Translations under genes and position numbers: made by a program | Shown here: one piece after another, positions 1-14,500 of the stretch | How positions within the stretch are numbered: position 1 is the stretch's first letter | Layout: each line of letters starts with the position of its first letter | Notes under the pieces: model-generated | The model's database searches: none | Told to the model about the DNA's origin: nothing | What the model saw: the letters and a program-made list of their open reading frames with translations, nothing else | Assembly (NCBI GenBank): GCA_940337035.1 | Contig: CALNHX010003565.1 | Span: forward strand, 62,001 to 126,000 | Source: Agriotes lineatus | Lineage: Eukaryota; Arthropoda; Insecta; Coleoptera; Elateridae | Direction: 5' to 3' | DNA length: 64,000 nt

Positions 1-734
1 GAAGACATTTTAAGTATGATAAGGCTTGATCATTATAATTTTACTTTATTTGATATGACTCCAGTATCCTATGATGTTTTCATTAGAAGTTACGGTAGAA
101 CAAATACAGTACAAGTTCCTACACAAACTGGTTGTGATGATATTTCTGAGGAAGTTCAGACAGATAATATTGAAACTGTTAGTAAGTGGACTCAGTTTCC
201 AATAGTTTTGTCAAAAATTGATAGTACTGACCCAAATTATTTAGAAATATATAAGCAAGAATATGCAGGTGTAGGTAGTGTTATCTCTGAAAACAAATAT
301 TCAACCGTGAAACAAGAATCTATAAATGTAAAACAGTTGGATACATTTATTTCCTTTGCTAGTAAAATTGTTCTGACACTTTTAGATGAATCATTTTGTA
401 ATGCTACAGACAGAATAGAGAAAAACTCTAGAGAAATACCATTTAGCACTGGATTTATTAAATTTAATGCAAAATCATGCACATTTTTAAAAGACAGACC
501 AGTATCTTTTGTTACCTATTGTTCTATAACTAATATAAAAATTTTAACTGGTCATGGAAGGATTACTAGAAAAGAAAATTCTGATGATGACATTCGACAG
601 AAGAGCTTAATTTGTATATGGAACATTTTAAAGTGCGATGATCCAGAAAATATGTTATGTGTTACAGGAGAATTGAATTGTTGTTGTTTCATCTCCGATT
701 TAAAAAATATGGTTGTAGGAGGTTTAAGTGATGG
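1..734 (+). CDS. WDR60: WDR60-like exon a (partial, enters from upstream)
   Basis: The frame is open from base 1, so the Met at 16 need not be the start. It encodes the pre-WD40 linker (LFDMTPVSYDVFIRSYGRTN, the QTD/KWTQ stretch) and the first WD-like blade, ending ICIWNI and GGLSDG. The open frame continues to 777, but the donor GTATGT at 735 joins SDG to SLVAWD of the next exon, restoring a typical WD40 motif, so the last codons before the stop at 777 are intronic. Confidence 0.85.
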
Positions 735-3700
735 GTATGTAAATAACGCTAAGCTGATTAAGTCATGTTTATACTAATACATTTAATATTTTATTTATTA
801 AAGGTCTCTTGTGGCATGGGATATAGGAAATAATAGATTACGACGAGAAGTCATTGACAATACAGAGAAACCTATATATTTTCAAGAACCAAGTTATGTA
901 ACTGAAATTGATCGTGGTCATTCTTGTAAAGTAGTTGCTATTCAGCAAATGTTGCAAACTAATGATGATATTTTGCATAATATTGAATGGAAAATACCTA
1001 ATAACCAGGTATGTATGTACAGCTGATTGCAAATAAAAGTGGGACAAGTCTTGAGACTACTTTTTGCGTTTTTAATAACGTGTGAAACTTTCTCTAACTT
1101 ATATTTGTGTAGGTGAATACATAAAATATTATTAAAGATAGAAGCATAAGAAAAGGAACATAATTATGAGTATTTAATATGTTATTGTACTTCATATTAC
1201 AATATTACATATTAGCTGTCCCAGTTTTATTTGCAATCAGCTGTACTAGACAAAACGGAACAATATAGTTAAATTTTAATGCACACATTCCTATTTCATT
1301 TTTTCCTAGTGTCAGTTATTCAATTCAAATATAGGGTGCCCAAAAAATAAGAGCTGCAAGCTTGTAGATATGATGGTGTCTAACCAAATAAGTAAACAAG
1401 TTCCTATCAACATTACCAGAAATTACATCTTAAGGTAGCTACAAAACTGAAAAGGGTGGTAGAAAAACATGATTTCATTTAAATAAAATAATACTTATAA
1501 AAAAAGTAAATTTGGGATGAATGATTTAATTTTTTAAGTTCACTAAGACTATTAAGAAAATTTTAATCACTGTCTAAAACGGGTTGTTTCTGCAAGGGTG
1601 AGGAACATCTTTTGAAATTGAAATATTTGAAGCACTTGTCTTTTCTACATATAAAGGTACTTTAATTTTGAATCGTTGAGAGCATATGCATGTACTTACC
1701 AATATATCTGTACTAGAGATGAGTCATTCATTTTATGCACTTTGATGCCTCACCTTATATTACCCGAGAGGTTTTTATCTGACTTTGGCAACTCAGGCAA
1801 CGTTGCGAGTTGCGTTAAGATGCATTTAACAGCACAAGTGTTGTTATAGATATTAACGATACAAGTTTGATTATGAGCATCTTAACGAAACGAGTTTGAT
1901 TGTCAAAAGGAGGCGGTGAGCCGAGTTTTGCGGCAATCAAACGAGTTTCGTTGTGTGCCATAAGCAAACGTGTATTGTTCAATATTTTATCTTCATCAAT
2001 AAACTCTGGTTCACTGTATAAAAAGAGTGCGGTAATATTCATTACCGCACTGAGTGCGGTAATATCTGTCCATTACCGCACTGAGTGCGGTAATATCCAT
2101 TACCGCACTCAGTGCGGTAATGAAGCTCTTAACGATACTAAAATTAATTTGGTTAAGACGCTATAACAACATGGATGAAGATAAAGAAAAATAACATACT
2201 GGTACTTTATTAGCAGTTAATCACATGTTGGCAGTATTGACATGTATTGTTAGTGGCACTGTCAGTCTGTGTCAAATTCGATGTTAGTAGGTTAGGTTTG
2301 GTTTGTTATTTGACACAGACTGACGCAAAACTTAACCTGCTAATCTCGAATTTAACATAATCTGATAGTGCTACCAACAATACAGTATTGAGTGACGTAT
2401 GGTTTTTATCTTACTAGTGATACCACCACAGCTATAGCAGATATATGTCTCGCTGTTGTAAGTGTCGTTAATAACAATTTTTCTTATTTTTTGAAAAAGA
2501 TTGGTATTTTGGGATAAAATAAAGCATGTTACGATAGACGTAACGTTATCTGCTTTCTACATTACTCAAGAATTATAAAGAACTCGCTCCTAACGTCGCT
2601 CGTTCATTCAAACTATTCTCTCGTAATGTAAAAAGCTTGATAACGTTAATTGTATCATAAATTACTATTACGTCACTCACTACTGCATTGTTGGTAGCAC
2701 TGTCAAGCTATGTCAAATTCGAGATTTTCATGTTCAGTTTTGCACCAGTCTGTGTTAAATGACAAACAAAGTCTAACCTTTTAATCTCGTATTTGACATA
2801 GATTGACAATACACTTCACTATACCTTTTTAACTTCAAATTGGGACTAAACAACTTCAAAATGGGAATAAACAATTTCAAAATGAGAATAAACAATTTCA
2901 AAATGAGAATAAACAATTTCAAAATGAAATAAACAATTTCAATTTGAAAATAAACAACTTCAAATTGGGACTAATCAACTACAAATTGGGACTAAACAAC
3001 TACAAATTGGGACTAATAGACATTAGATGAGAAAAGCTTTTTGTTAAAGGTAGTCTTTGAAAAATGACAATTACATGGTTGTGACAAGACAGAATGAATT
3101 ATTGTTAGTTGTTGCTGGTGCTCATTAATCAATATAAATATATTAAAAATGTCGTACATTAAGAAAGTGGATGCTGACAATGTAAAGAAGCAGATTCGCT
3201 CGTTATACAATAATAATCGAGACTGAAATATTCTTGCAGTTACATTGAATGTCAAGAAATCGATGAGCGAAATACTAACAAGAGGGAGAAGAGAAAAAAC
3301 GTGGAGGAGAAAGAAGAAGCAAATTACTATATGAACATCACCTATTTACGGAATAGTACATTCACGAAAAACTATATAGACAAAACAGTTATCATATTGA
3401 GGTATCCATCGAATGTGTCCGGACACTGATAACTGTTTTGTATTTTTAGCTTCAGTTCTTTCAAAGTAATTTTATGATTTTCCTGAATGCGCTCTTTCAT
3501 AAATAGGCGATGTTTATATGGTAATTTGCTTCTTTTCTCTCCTCCACATATTTGCTCTTCTCCCTCTTGTTGGTATTTCTTGACATTCAATGTATCTGTA
3601 AGAGCATTCTAGTCTCCATTATTATTGTATAACTTGCGAATCTGCTTCTTCACATTGTTAGCATCCACTTTCTTAATGTACGGCATTTTTTATATATTTA

Positions 3701-5527
3701 TATAGATTAATGAGCACCAGCAACAGTTAACAATAAAACATTCTGTCCTGTCACAACCATGTAATTGTCATTTTTCAAAAACGATCTTAAATAAAAAGCT
3801 TTTCTCAATTTGAAATTGATTAGTCCCAATTTGAAGTTGTTTATTCTCAAATTGAAATTGTTTATTTAATTTTGAAATTGTTTATTCCCATTTTGAAATT
3901 GTTTATTTCCATTTTGAAGTTCCAATTTGAAGTTGAAAAGGTATAGACTTTTAACGGCTGTCAGTACAAAATTTATTTTTTTAGGTATTTATTGATTAAT
4001 GAAATTATAAGAATTAAATACAATTTTGTATTATTTTGACGATAAAGTTATTATTATCCACTTTTGAATGATTAACATCTCGACGTTAAACGATTAACTC
4101 ATTGATAAAATTTAACTTTATTGTCATGTATAATAAATAACTATTCTAAAGTTACCTATTTCAGTATAAAAAATCTGATGTGATACACGCACACTACTTC
4201 CTTTTACAGTGATCTTATAATTAGTCAAAATTTTTTTTTTTTATTTTTAGGCATTCATCAAAAATTTTCAAAAATTATAAATTCTACAGAAACCATACAA
4301 AATAGGTAGTTGAAAAGACACATTTTTTCTAAAATTGTAATCATAATTCAAAAATGTAATAATATACCGGATGTTCTATTTAAAATAACAAAATTGATAG
4401 CTACTCTCGGTATAACCGGAAGTGATATCACAGTCAAAATATTATAGTTGTAGTCGCTCTTACACGTAAAATCCATGGCCAAAGTTTCAAATTTTCGATG
4501 TTATTAGTTCACTATAATGCCATATAAAATAGAAGTTAATAAAAAAAAAGATTTTTTAAAGAGGTATTCAACTGGAAAACTACCTATTACCAATACACAT
4601 TAAAAATGTAACATTTTAAAAAAATCGTTAGAGCCGTTTTTCAGAGTATCGAAAAAAGCTGAAAAATTACAAGAGTAAACACTATACTTCCGGTTATGCG
4701 ATTTTCTTCAAAAGATTGCTATCGCATCTAGATAGTACACAAAACTTATATGAAGTTTCAAAGTTATATCTCTTTTCGTTTTTGAGATATTCTGTTCACA
4801 CACAGACTGACGGACAGACCAATGAACAAAAACATGTTTTTTGGGTTCAGGGAACTCTAAAACGTGAATAACTGTTGAAAACTCAATTTCGAATTTTTGG
4901 GGTGAATCCAATACTTCCTTTATTATAAAAGCAAGTAAAAATTACATCAATATGACAAATGTCACCAAATTTGTCTTTTCTGTATTATTCTAATTATTGA
5001 CCACTATTCATCGTATTAAGTAAAATAAACACCCACTTATATCTATTTTTATAGTGAGTACCACTGATCTAGACAAGAGATATTATCCTTATAGATGGAG
5101 CCAAATAGCCAAATATGCCTTATAAAATTTGTACGCCTGTTGTCACTTCGTTCATCAACCTTCTTAAAACCTTGTGTAACTGAAATTAGATCTATGTATA
5201 GAAGACACTACCTAGTAGCTACCTTACTTGCACTTGACATTAAGTATAATATGTTTAACGTTTGAATTTTCTGTACCCTAAGTTGGTACGATTTTCAATT
5301 ACTTCTGCCGTTCTCGGAAGATGACCACTGCCTTTTTTGCTTTAAACGGATCCAGTCCCACAAAAAAATTCAACGCAGTGATTCAAAGAACAACTAAGAG
5401 TATTATAATGCAATCGTAAATTGAGTACTGCCATATTCCATCAACTCGACGGTCGTTATGAAAATAGGATTCGATCATAAAAATGTTATATTTTTGTAGC
5501 AAAATCATTGTTAATTGAAGAGGTTAC

Positions 5528-5567
<40 letters not shown>

Positions 5568-8500
5568 TATATATATATGTCAGCATTTTAGGCCTGAAGA
5601 TATATAGCTTGGATCTTCCTATTATGCACTTTTTGTTCCCAGTTAGTTATTTCCAGACCTTGTAGGTCTTCCTGCACACCTTCCCACCAGGTTTTGTTTG
5701 GATGTCCTCTCTGGTGGCGTCCTCCTAAATTTGTACTATATATCTTCTTGGTGAGATCATTCCTTTCCATCTTCATTATATGGCCCAGCCATCGGAGTCT
5801 GTTCTGCTGAAGTATTCTTCTTATTCCTGGTTCCTTGTATAAGCCTTCCAATTCTGCATTTGTTCTTCTCCTCCATTCTGCCTGCTCCTGCACCCCTCCG
5901 TAAATTCTTCTCAAGATCTTCCTCTCCCATATCACCAGCTTTTTACAATTTCCCTTGGTTAGTACCCACGTCTCACTCGCGTAAGTTGTAATTGGTTTAA
6001 TTATGGTTTTATACACTTTCGCTTTTAAAGCTCGCCCTATATTTTTATAACTTAATATGTTATTGAATGCTCCAACACACCTGGACCCTGCCACTAAACG
6101 TTTTTCTATTTCTTGCAACACACTTCCATTACTAGTTTGCTCTACCCCCAGGTACTCTGCACTGTTTGTATATTGGAACTCATACATTTTCCCTTCCTCA
6201 CCATGTAATCTTAGTTTGTCGTCTCTTTCTTGCCTGCCTTTTCCTAGAATCATGTATTTGGATTTATCTTCATTTATAATTAACCATGCTTCCTTCACTT
6301 TATGTTCTAGCTTTTTCGTCACCTGCTTTAGTTTCTCTCTAGTTTTTGCCATTATTATCAGGTCATCAGCATATGCTAAACATTGGTACGATTGCTGTAA
6401 GATATTGAAACTTGTGTTTATTTGGCTACCTCTTAGTATATGTTCTAACGCTATATTAAATAACAGTGTTGACAAAGGGTCTCCTTGCTAAATTTTCTTG
6501 ACGTAGGTTCCTGACTTCTTACTTGGCCTGTTGTATCCGTTAAGGTCATCTTTATCAGATCTACTGGTTTTTGTCTGATTTTCCAGTTCTTTTAAAGCTT
6601 TCACAATCATTTTCCTGGCAATTTTATCATATGGCTGTTTAAAGTCGATCAGCAAAGTATGAATCCTTCTGCTTTTCTTCCTGTATTTCTTCTGTAGTTG
6701 TCTTATGAAAATATTGTCGACTGCTGATTTTTTCTCTTGAATCCTGCTTGGTATTGTCCATTTTTTCTTCCAGTTTCTTTTTGTAGTCTTCTTTTAATTG
6801 CATGTGCTAAAATTTTGTAGGCTACATTTAAAAGGGTGATTGGTCTGTAGTTCTTCATTTCTTGTTTGTTGCCTTTTTTATATATGGGACAAATAATTGC
6901 GTGGCGTCACTCTTCCGGCATTTCTTTTCTTTTCCATACTTTTATAAGTTTATACACTTTTCTTATGAACTCCTCCCTCGCGTATCTAATTAATTGTATT
7001 TCTACTTCATCTGGACCGAAGCTTTTGTTGTTTTTCATTTCCTTGATAATATCTCGTATCTCTTTTTGTGTGGGTGCCGTTATTATGTCTTCTACTTGAT
7101 ATGCCTGATTTGTAATGTATATTCCTTCTGTCGTACAAATCTTTTATCTTTTCCAGCTGTTCCTTCTATTGTTCTCTTTTCTTTTTCCTGCATACATCAT
7201 TTGCTTTGTTCCTTGCTCTTTTATAACATTCCTCTCTTTCCTTTGATTAATCTTGTAACCACTTGAGTCTGGCTTGTTTTCTGTCTTCTATTGCTTTTTG
7301 GTCTCTAACGTTTTTGCTGCAGCTATAATTATTTCTTTTAATAAGTTCCACTCCTTTTAAATATCCTTTTCTCTTGTTAGGTTGGTGAGCTTCTCCTCTA
7401 CTGTTCTTCTATATTTTTCTTTCTATTACTTTTTAGTTCAGGTACCTACTTCTTGCCTAAATGTTGTTTTCACTAAGTAATGATCGGAGTTTATGTCGGC
7501 TCCCCTATAAGTTCTCACCTTTTCAACACACGCTCTATGAATTTTTTCAATTGCCATATGATCTATTTGATTAGTTGTCTTTTTATCTGGGCTTTTCCAA
7601 GTGGCTTTATAAATATATTTCCGTTCTAACATTGTACTTTTAATGATCATAGCTTTTGATGCTGCAAAATATATTAATTTCTTTCTATTATCATTTATTT
7701 CCTCATTGAGACTTTCTTTTCCTGCTATTTTGTGTCCTTCTCTACATCGGCAGATAAAATATGAAGAGGCTTTTGGAATGTGCAAGGATTAAACAAGGAA
7801 GGGAAAATAAAGCAGTTGGAAAAAGAAGCGAAAAATACAAGTTAGATGTGCTAGCAGTGCAGGAAACGAATTAAAAAGAAATAACCAGCATGAAAATCGA
7901 AAGTTATGTATGGTTCAACGGAGGAAGGAAAATGAATAAATTTGGCACAGGTTTTCTCCAAAAAGGAGCTGACGCAGATTCAGACCACTACCTGGTGAGA
8001 GCGACATTAAATCAGGACATAAAAACAGACTCACGGCACAGCAAAATGAAACAAATAAAATATGATGTTGAGCAACTACAAGACCCGGACAAAAGAAAAC
8101 GCTACCAACATGAAATAGACATGCATTTAAATAAAACAAAAGAAGAACGAAGTATAGAAGGAGAATGGAAGCGGCTAGAAGAAGCAATCAAGACAGCAGC
8201 GAAGAAAGCAATGTCTGTAAAGGGTTCTGACAATAGAAAAACGTGGCACGATGAAGAGTGTATCAAAGCAGTAGAAGAAAAAAGAAGAGCCAGAGAGATC
8301 ATGATCAGCAAAAATTCTGAAGAAAGTAAAAATAAATACAAAGAAAAAAGGAAGAAAGCAAAGTCAGTGTGCAGGAAAAAGAAGAGAGAATTTAATGAAA
8401 ATAAGATAAAAATGATAGAAGAGAAGCTAAAAAACAAAAAAATTAGAAACTTTTACCAAGATGTAAAGAAGGAAAAAATAGGATACCAAGGAAGGACGAC

Positions 8501-11500
8501 ATACTGCAAAGACAAACAAGGAAAACTAATAGGAAGACCTGAAGAAAGGATGAATAGATGGAAAGAATATTTCGAGGAATTATTAAACAGCAGCAAGGAT
8601 AGGGAGGCAGAAACACCCACAGTAATAACCATGAAGGAACAAGAGCGAGAAGTAAGAGAGATAGAACCGCCCAGTAAAGAAGACGTCATCAAGGCTATAG
8701 AAAAACTAAAAAATAACAAAAGCGCAGGAGAAAATGGAATCGTATCGGAAATGGTGAAATATGGAGGCAAAAAGTTACACGAAAAGCTATGGATATTGAT
8801 AAAACAAATATGGCGGGAAGAGAAAGAACCGGAAGATTGGTCAAGAGCATTGATAAGCCCCATACACAAAAAAGGTGATAAAACTTCTTGTGAAAATTAC
8901 AGGGGAATTGCTGTATTGGATATAACATACAAAATACTAGCTACATTAATAAAAGACAAACTTAATATTTATACAGAGGCAATTATAGGAGATTATCAGT
9001 GCGGTTTTAGAGCTAACCGTTCCGTAACTGACCAGATATTCATCCTAAAGCAAATTCAAGAGAATTTCTACGAATATAACAAGACAGTACATGCAATATT
9101 TATCGACTTTAAGCAGGCTTACGATTCTATAAATAGGAATAAATTATACGAAGCATTAGAGGAACTGGCAATACCTAGAAAATTAATAGCATTGGTTAAA
9201 ATGACACTGCAAAATACTGAGAACATCGTAAAAGTGCAAGGACAAAAATCAAATCCGTTTAGAGTCGAAAGGGGCTTAAGGCAGGGAGATCCGCTGTCAG
9301 CATCACTGTTCAATGTGGCATTAAAAAAAATAATTCGAGACAGTAGAATAAAAACAACAGGTACCATATATAACACAGACCACCAGTGCATTGCATATGC
9401 CGATGATGTAGCCATTCTTGCGAGAACAGATAAGGAGCTAAAGAAAGTAATCCGCAGTTTAAATGAGGAGGCACAAAAAATGGGATTACGAATAAACGAA
9501 GAAAAATCAAAATACATGGAAATAAGTAGAGCAAGGAAAAATTCAGAAGCTTTAGGATACCTAACTGTGAGGACAAATGAAAACCGAGAATTAAAATTCG
9601 AAAAAGTGGGCAGTTTTGTGTACCTTGGGGCACTAATAACATCAAATTGTGACAGCGATAAGGAAATAGAAGCTAGGCTAGTGAGAGGCAACAAAAGTGC
9701 GAGTAATCTATTATCAGTGTTACGAGCAAAACAGATATCGCAAAGGACCAAAATACGAATATATAGTACAGTGATTAGACCAGCTGTAACATACAGTTCT
9801 GAAACCTGGATTCTGAACAAAAAAGAAAAGGAGAAATTACTCAGATGGGAAAGGAAAATTCTACGACGGATATATGGAGGACAGAAGGTAGGGGAGATTT
9901 GGAAAAGACAAACAAATGAAGAGCTCATGCAAATGTACAAAAACCCAGACATCATAAGCATAGTAAAGGCGCAGAGAATAAGGTGGATAGGGCATGTCCA
10001 ACGGCTCCCGAAACAAAGAATGACCAAAATTATGTTACGAGCAGGTTTAATAGGGATCAGAACGAGAGGAAGACCTAGGAGAAAATGGATGGAAGCGGTG
10101 GAGGAAGATATAAAGAAGATGGGCGTGCGAAATTGGACAGAAGTAGCAAAATGCAGAAAACAATGGAGGCAAACAGTTAACAAAGCCCTAGGCCTACATG
10201 GCCTGTAGCGCTTATATATATATATTTCTCATAAAAGAAGAATTTAAGAAAATAATAAGCGACTATAAAGTAATTAATGAAAAAATAAGCTATCTAAGAT
10301 TACGAGGAGCTCATAGAAAGATCAGCATAATAAATGTCGATACATTACCAGACACAAATAACTTATAGATAGAGATTACAAAATACGTCTGTCTGTCTAG
10401 AGAAGCTGCAATATTCTATAAAGAAAGATTTTGTTTTAGTTAAACTTGTTTAAACAAACTGTTTTGTACTTACGTAGATATTTCAGTAATGGAATACACA
10501 ATTTATATGACAACAAATGCAAACTGACGTTCGGTTGAAACTCTTCAGCGCATTATTTGATGTCAAATTTAAATGAACGCTCTTTACTTCTTATGCATAC
10601 ATTTCGAAACAGAAAGAAAATGAACAAGAAAGCTGTAAAGGAATTATTGATTGGTTACAAGGAAGAAGGGTACGGTATATGGTGTTAAGAAATAAGAAAA
10701 TCAATCAGAACATAGAAGAGTATAGAAAATGTATCTGACATAGAATTTCATAGATTTGAAAATGATGATAGTGAAAATGAGGAATGCACAAATACAAGAA
10801 TGGAAGTGATACGAGATCATGTGATTTCAGTTGCTGTAAATTATATTAAAATTAAAGAACCAGTAAATTAACAAGAAGCTCTAGAGAAAAAACAAGAAAT
10901 AGTTGTTTTCAGTTATGGAAAAAGAAACGCAACCACATAATGAAAATTGCATCTGGATTCTTAAGAAACTGCCAACTGGAAAGAAATCCTTTCCTACAAA
11001 TGGGTTTATAAAATCTGTATGAAGCCCGGGTTGTCATAAAGGATACTCACAAAAGAAAGATATGGATTACGATCAGACTTTAAGCCTAATTGCCAAATCT
11101 GGAACAATACAATTTTTACTAATAAGTATACCTACTAGTGAGAAAATTACTATTACAGCTTGATGTATGTACATCATTCCAGTATGAAGAACTTCATTAA
11201 GAGGTTTACATGAACAATCAGATGGATTCAAAGATAGTACAGATACAGCTTGCCACCTATAAAATTGATTAGAGGGCTAGGTTTTGCTGTTATGCTGATT
11301 CCTGTTTGCATATCAAAAAGGAAAGCAAGCTAGAATGAGCAATATATGTTGATGACAGACTTGTAACTACCAACAAAGCAGACATGAAGAAGACCTTTTT
11401 AGAGAATTTGAAGAATTCAAAATAACAGTTAGGGGAGTTCCAGGCAAGATGACATACTTTTTAATTGGAGCGAAATTAAAAAAAAGCTAAAGATGCTAAG

Positions 11501-14500
11501 AAATAAAACAAAGTATGTACATAAACTCTTGTTTATTACAATCATACAAAAATGTATTTAAAACATCTGAAAGTAAGCATAGAAAAATAATAACATATTA
11601 AACAAGCAAGTAGAAGTTGGGTAAGATGACACAAGTTCGTCTAAGATGACAGAGTCAATGTAAGACTTCTTATTTATGCACAATTCACACGTTAATTGCT
11701 TTATTTTATATGGAACACCTGCACACAATGTGTGGCACCAATTCAATCAAGACTGGCACCTTACCCAATGCTCTTTTGGCCTGGAATGTTTGTACAAGTC
11801 ATTACAATAAATGCAGGCGGCATCATCATCATTCTCCGAGTGGTCATCTTGCCCATAGAGTTGACTCTAGTCTTCTTCATTGTCATAGTAACAAACTCTA
11901 CATACTGAAATAAAAAGAAAACATATTATTTGAACATTCATCATTATGCACTCACATTAGGCTAAAATGATATAGTATGTCATCTTAGACTGACGACAGG
12001 TATGTCGTTTTACCCGGAATCGACAAAACTTTGACCAATAGATTATTTGTAAACATGTTTTGAAGTTGCTTGTACTTTTCTTTAAATATAAAACAAACAA
12101 CAACTGCTATTAGCATCACCATACTTAAAAACACTTGAATACATACCTGTCTGTAGATATTACCACTACAATATTGAAGAAAAATAATTTTTCAACTACC
12201 AAAAATGTTTGAGATCATTTTTTCTGAAAACTTCGTTGAACTGACAGCCGTAAACAATTTCTGCTGAAGCGTCATCTATGAGACCATGAGTAAACTCGTT
12301 GGTGCTCAACTGGCGCGAATATTTAATTCGCAATGGGCACTTACTATGTCATCTTGCCCGGAACTCCCCTAAATCGATTCTCCTTAGCATAGAATTTCGG
12401 CTTAGACCGCGTAGTATTTGTATATAAACACCCAGCATTTTCTGGCTTAATGTGCCTTGCACCTTGTGAAGTCGAGCAAAAACCCGCGGGATGGCAATGC
12501 TCTTTGGTGGCTCGTGTTGTTTGAGTATCTTGAGAACGAGGATACTTAGGCAGATTTGGCCGTTTTGCTGTTTGTGCATCCATATTCACTAACTTTTGGC
12601 AAGACCTTGCAGCTTGCATAATCAGAATGAAAGTCGCACTAAGAACCGAAGGTCGGTGTGGAGTTATTTATAGTCCTCTGTGCCAGGCGCGCGGAGTGGC
12701 GTAACGCTGGTTGGTCATCCGAGTGCAACGTAATCCGTGCGGCGTGGCCGTATGACGGACAGTGGTTGTAATGCTTTAGATCGTGTATCACAGGGGTCCA
12801 CGTTTTACTGAGCTTAAAGCCATCTTCCCTGTTGATATTATTTGGATGTTTTTCTATTTCTATGGCTTCACGTATCACTCGCGGGAAGTAATGAGGTATT
12901 CTGGCAAGTACTCTAGCATGCTCCACTTCTAAAGTGTACCCATTTGTAAATGTATGCTCAGCTACGGCTGATTTTGTGATGCGTTTGTGTTTGCAATCGC
13001 CTTTATGTTCTTGGAGTCTTAGATCAATGGAACGACCAGTCTGTCCAATGTAACTTGAGCCGCAAGAACAAGGAATGCGATATACGCCAGCGGTTTTTAA
13101 ACTTGGAATCTTGTCTTTTACCGATCTGAAGCCGTTACCCAAAGTTTCCTTGCTCGTGAACACAGTTTTGATGTTGCATCGTTGCAGAACACGTCCTATC
13201 TTATCAGTCGAGCCTTTAACGTAAGGTAGAAATGCTAAGCCTTCCAGAGGTGGAGATTCTTTTTTAGCCTTTTTTGTCATAGTCTTGTCTAGTGCTTTTC
13301 GTATGGCGGTAGTTGTGTATCCGTTCCTTTGTAAAGAGTCAAACAGATGTAGCTTTTCTCTCTCTCGATTTTCCTCGTCTGAGATACGAACGGCTCTTGT
13401 CGCCAGAGTCTGGAGAACTGTTGCTTTTTGCATTGGATGATGGTGTGAGTCAGCATTTAGATATCTGTCCGAGTGTGTTTTCTTTCTATAGACTGCATGT
13501 TCTAAACCGCCATCTGATTTACGTTTCACCAGGACATCTAGAAACGGAATACTGCAATTTTTTTCTACTTCCATTGTGAATTGTATGTTGGAATGTACAA
13601 AATTCAGGTGTTCTAGAAACAGATTCAATGTCTGGCGTCCATGTGACCAGATGACAAAGGTATCATCTATATATCTCAACCAGCAAGTCGGTTTTAGCTG
13701 CGCTTGTTCGAGAGCCTTGGTTTCAAAAGCTGCCATGTAGATATTAGCGATAGCAGGTGATAGTGGTGAACCCATGGCCGCTCCTTCGACTTGTTCGTAT
13801 ATTTTATTGTTCCAACTGAAGTAAGTGTTTTTCAGGCAAATTTCGACAAGTTCAACTTGGTCTGTAGGCGAGAGATCTTTGAGCATTACTAGCACCTCAT
13901 CAACCGGCACTTTCGTGACTGACTAAGAGGTCATCTTTGTTTAACTTTATGTTCTTTAGCTTCTGGGCAAAATCTGCTGAATCCTTGACAAAGGAGTCTG
14001 TTTTACCAGTTAGAGGCTGTAGTATACTGGTTAAATGTCTTGCCAAAGCATGTGTAAGAGAATTTATTGCGCTGACAATTGGTCTCAACGGCACGCCCTC
14101 CTTATGTATCTTAGGTAGGCCATACATGCGAGGAGTTTTTGCATTTCTAGGAATCACTCGGTGCTTTAAAGTGGGATCGATACTATCGGAGCATTTTATG
14201 ATTGCTGCTTTCACTCCACATATTATCTCCTCCACTGGTATTTGCTTAGGGGCTACGGCGAAGTTAAAACCTTTCTTTAGTAAGGATGTGGTCTGATTAT
14301 TCAGTTGTATGTTGCTCAGGTTTACGATTACTTTGTCCGTAGCCAATTGTTTCGAAGACTGCTTAGGCGCTAGCTTATCATATTTGGCAAGATTGTTTAG
14401 CTGTTGCTTGTTCCAGTGTATTGTGTGCTTGTCTCGTAGTGATAGCGTCGATTTTCTCCCACAATGTTGGTTCCAGCGTGTTCGCCAGTTTTATATGTGG

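Noticed and set aside
1900..2166. 88-codon ORF and its 75-codon antisense partner
   Set aside because: Both arise from the palindromic MITE; the other genomic copy does not keep the frame.
2831..3010. Regular 21-bp repeats resembling a CRISPR array
   Set aside because: The units are contiguous without unique spacers, recur inverted at the other end of the element, and the DNA is eukaryotic.
9119..10183. 354-codon minus-strand open frame
   Set aside because: It lies exactly opposite the RT coding of the RTE-like ORF, is rich in Leu, Phe and Ser as antisense frames of AT-rich genes are, and shows no family motif.
11432..11480. Copia reading continuing as RGVPGKMTYFLIG
   Set aside because: It looks like Copia RT, but the same bases are an inverted repeat of 12346-12369 and Copia reading resumes only at 14553, so I treat them as the MITE terminus; the Copia-like translation is probably partly chance.
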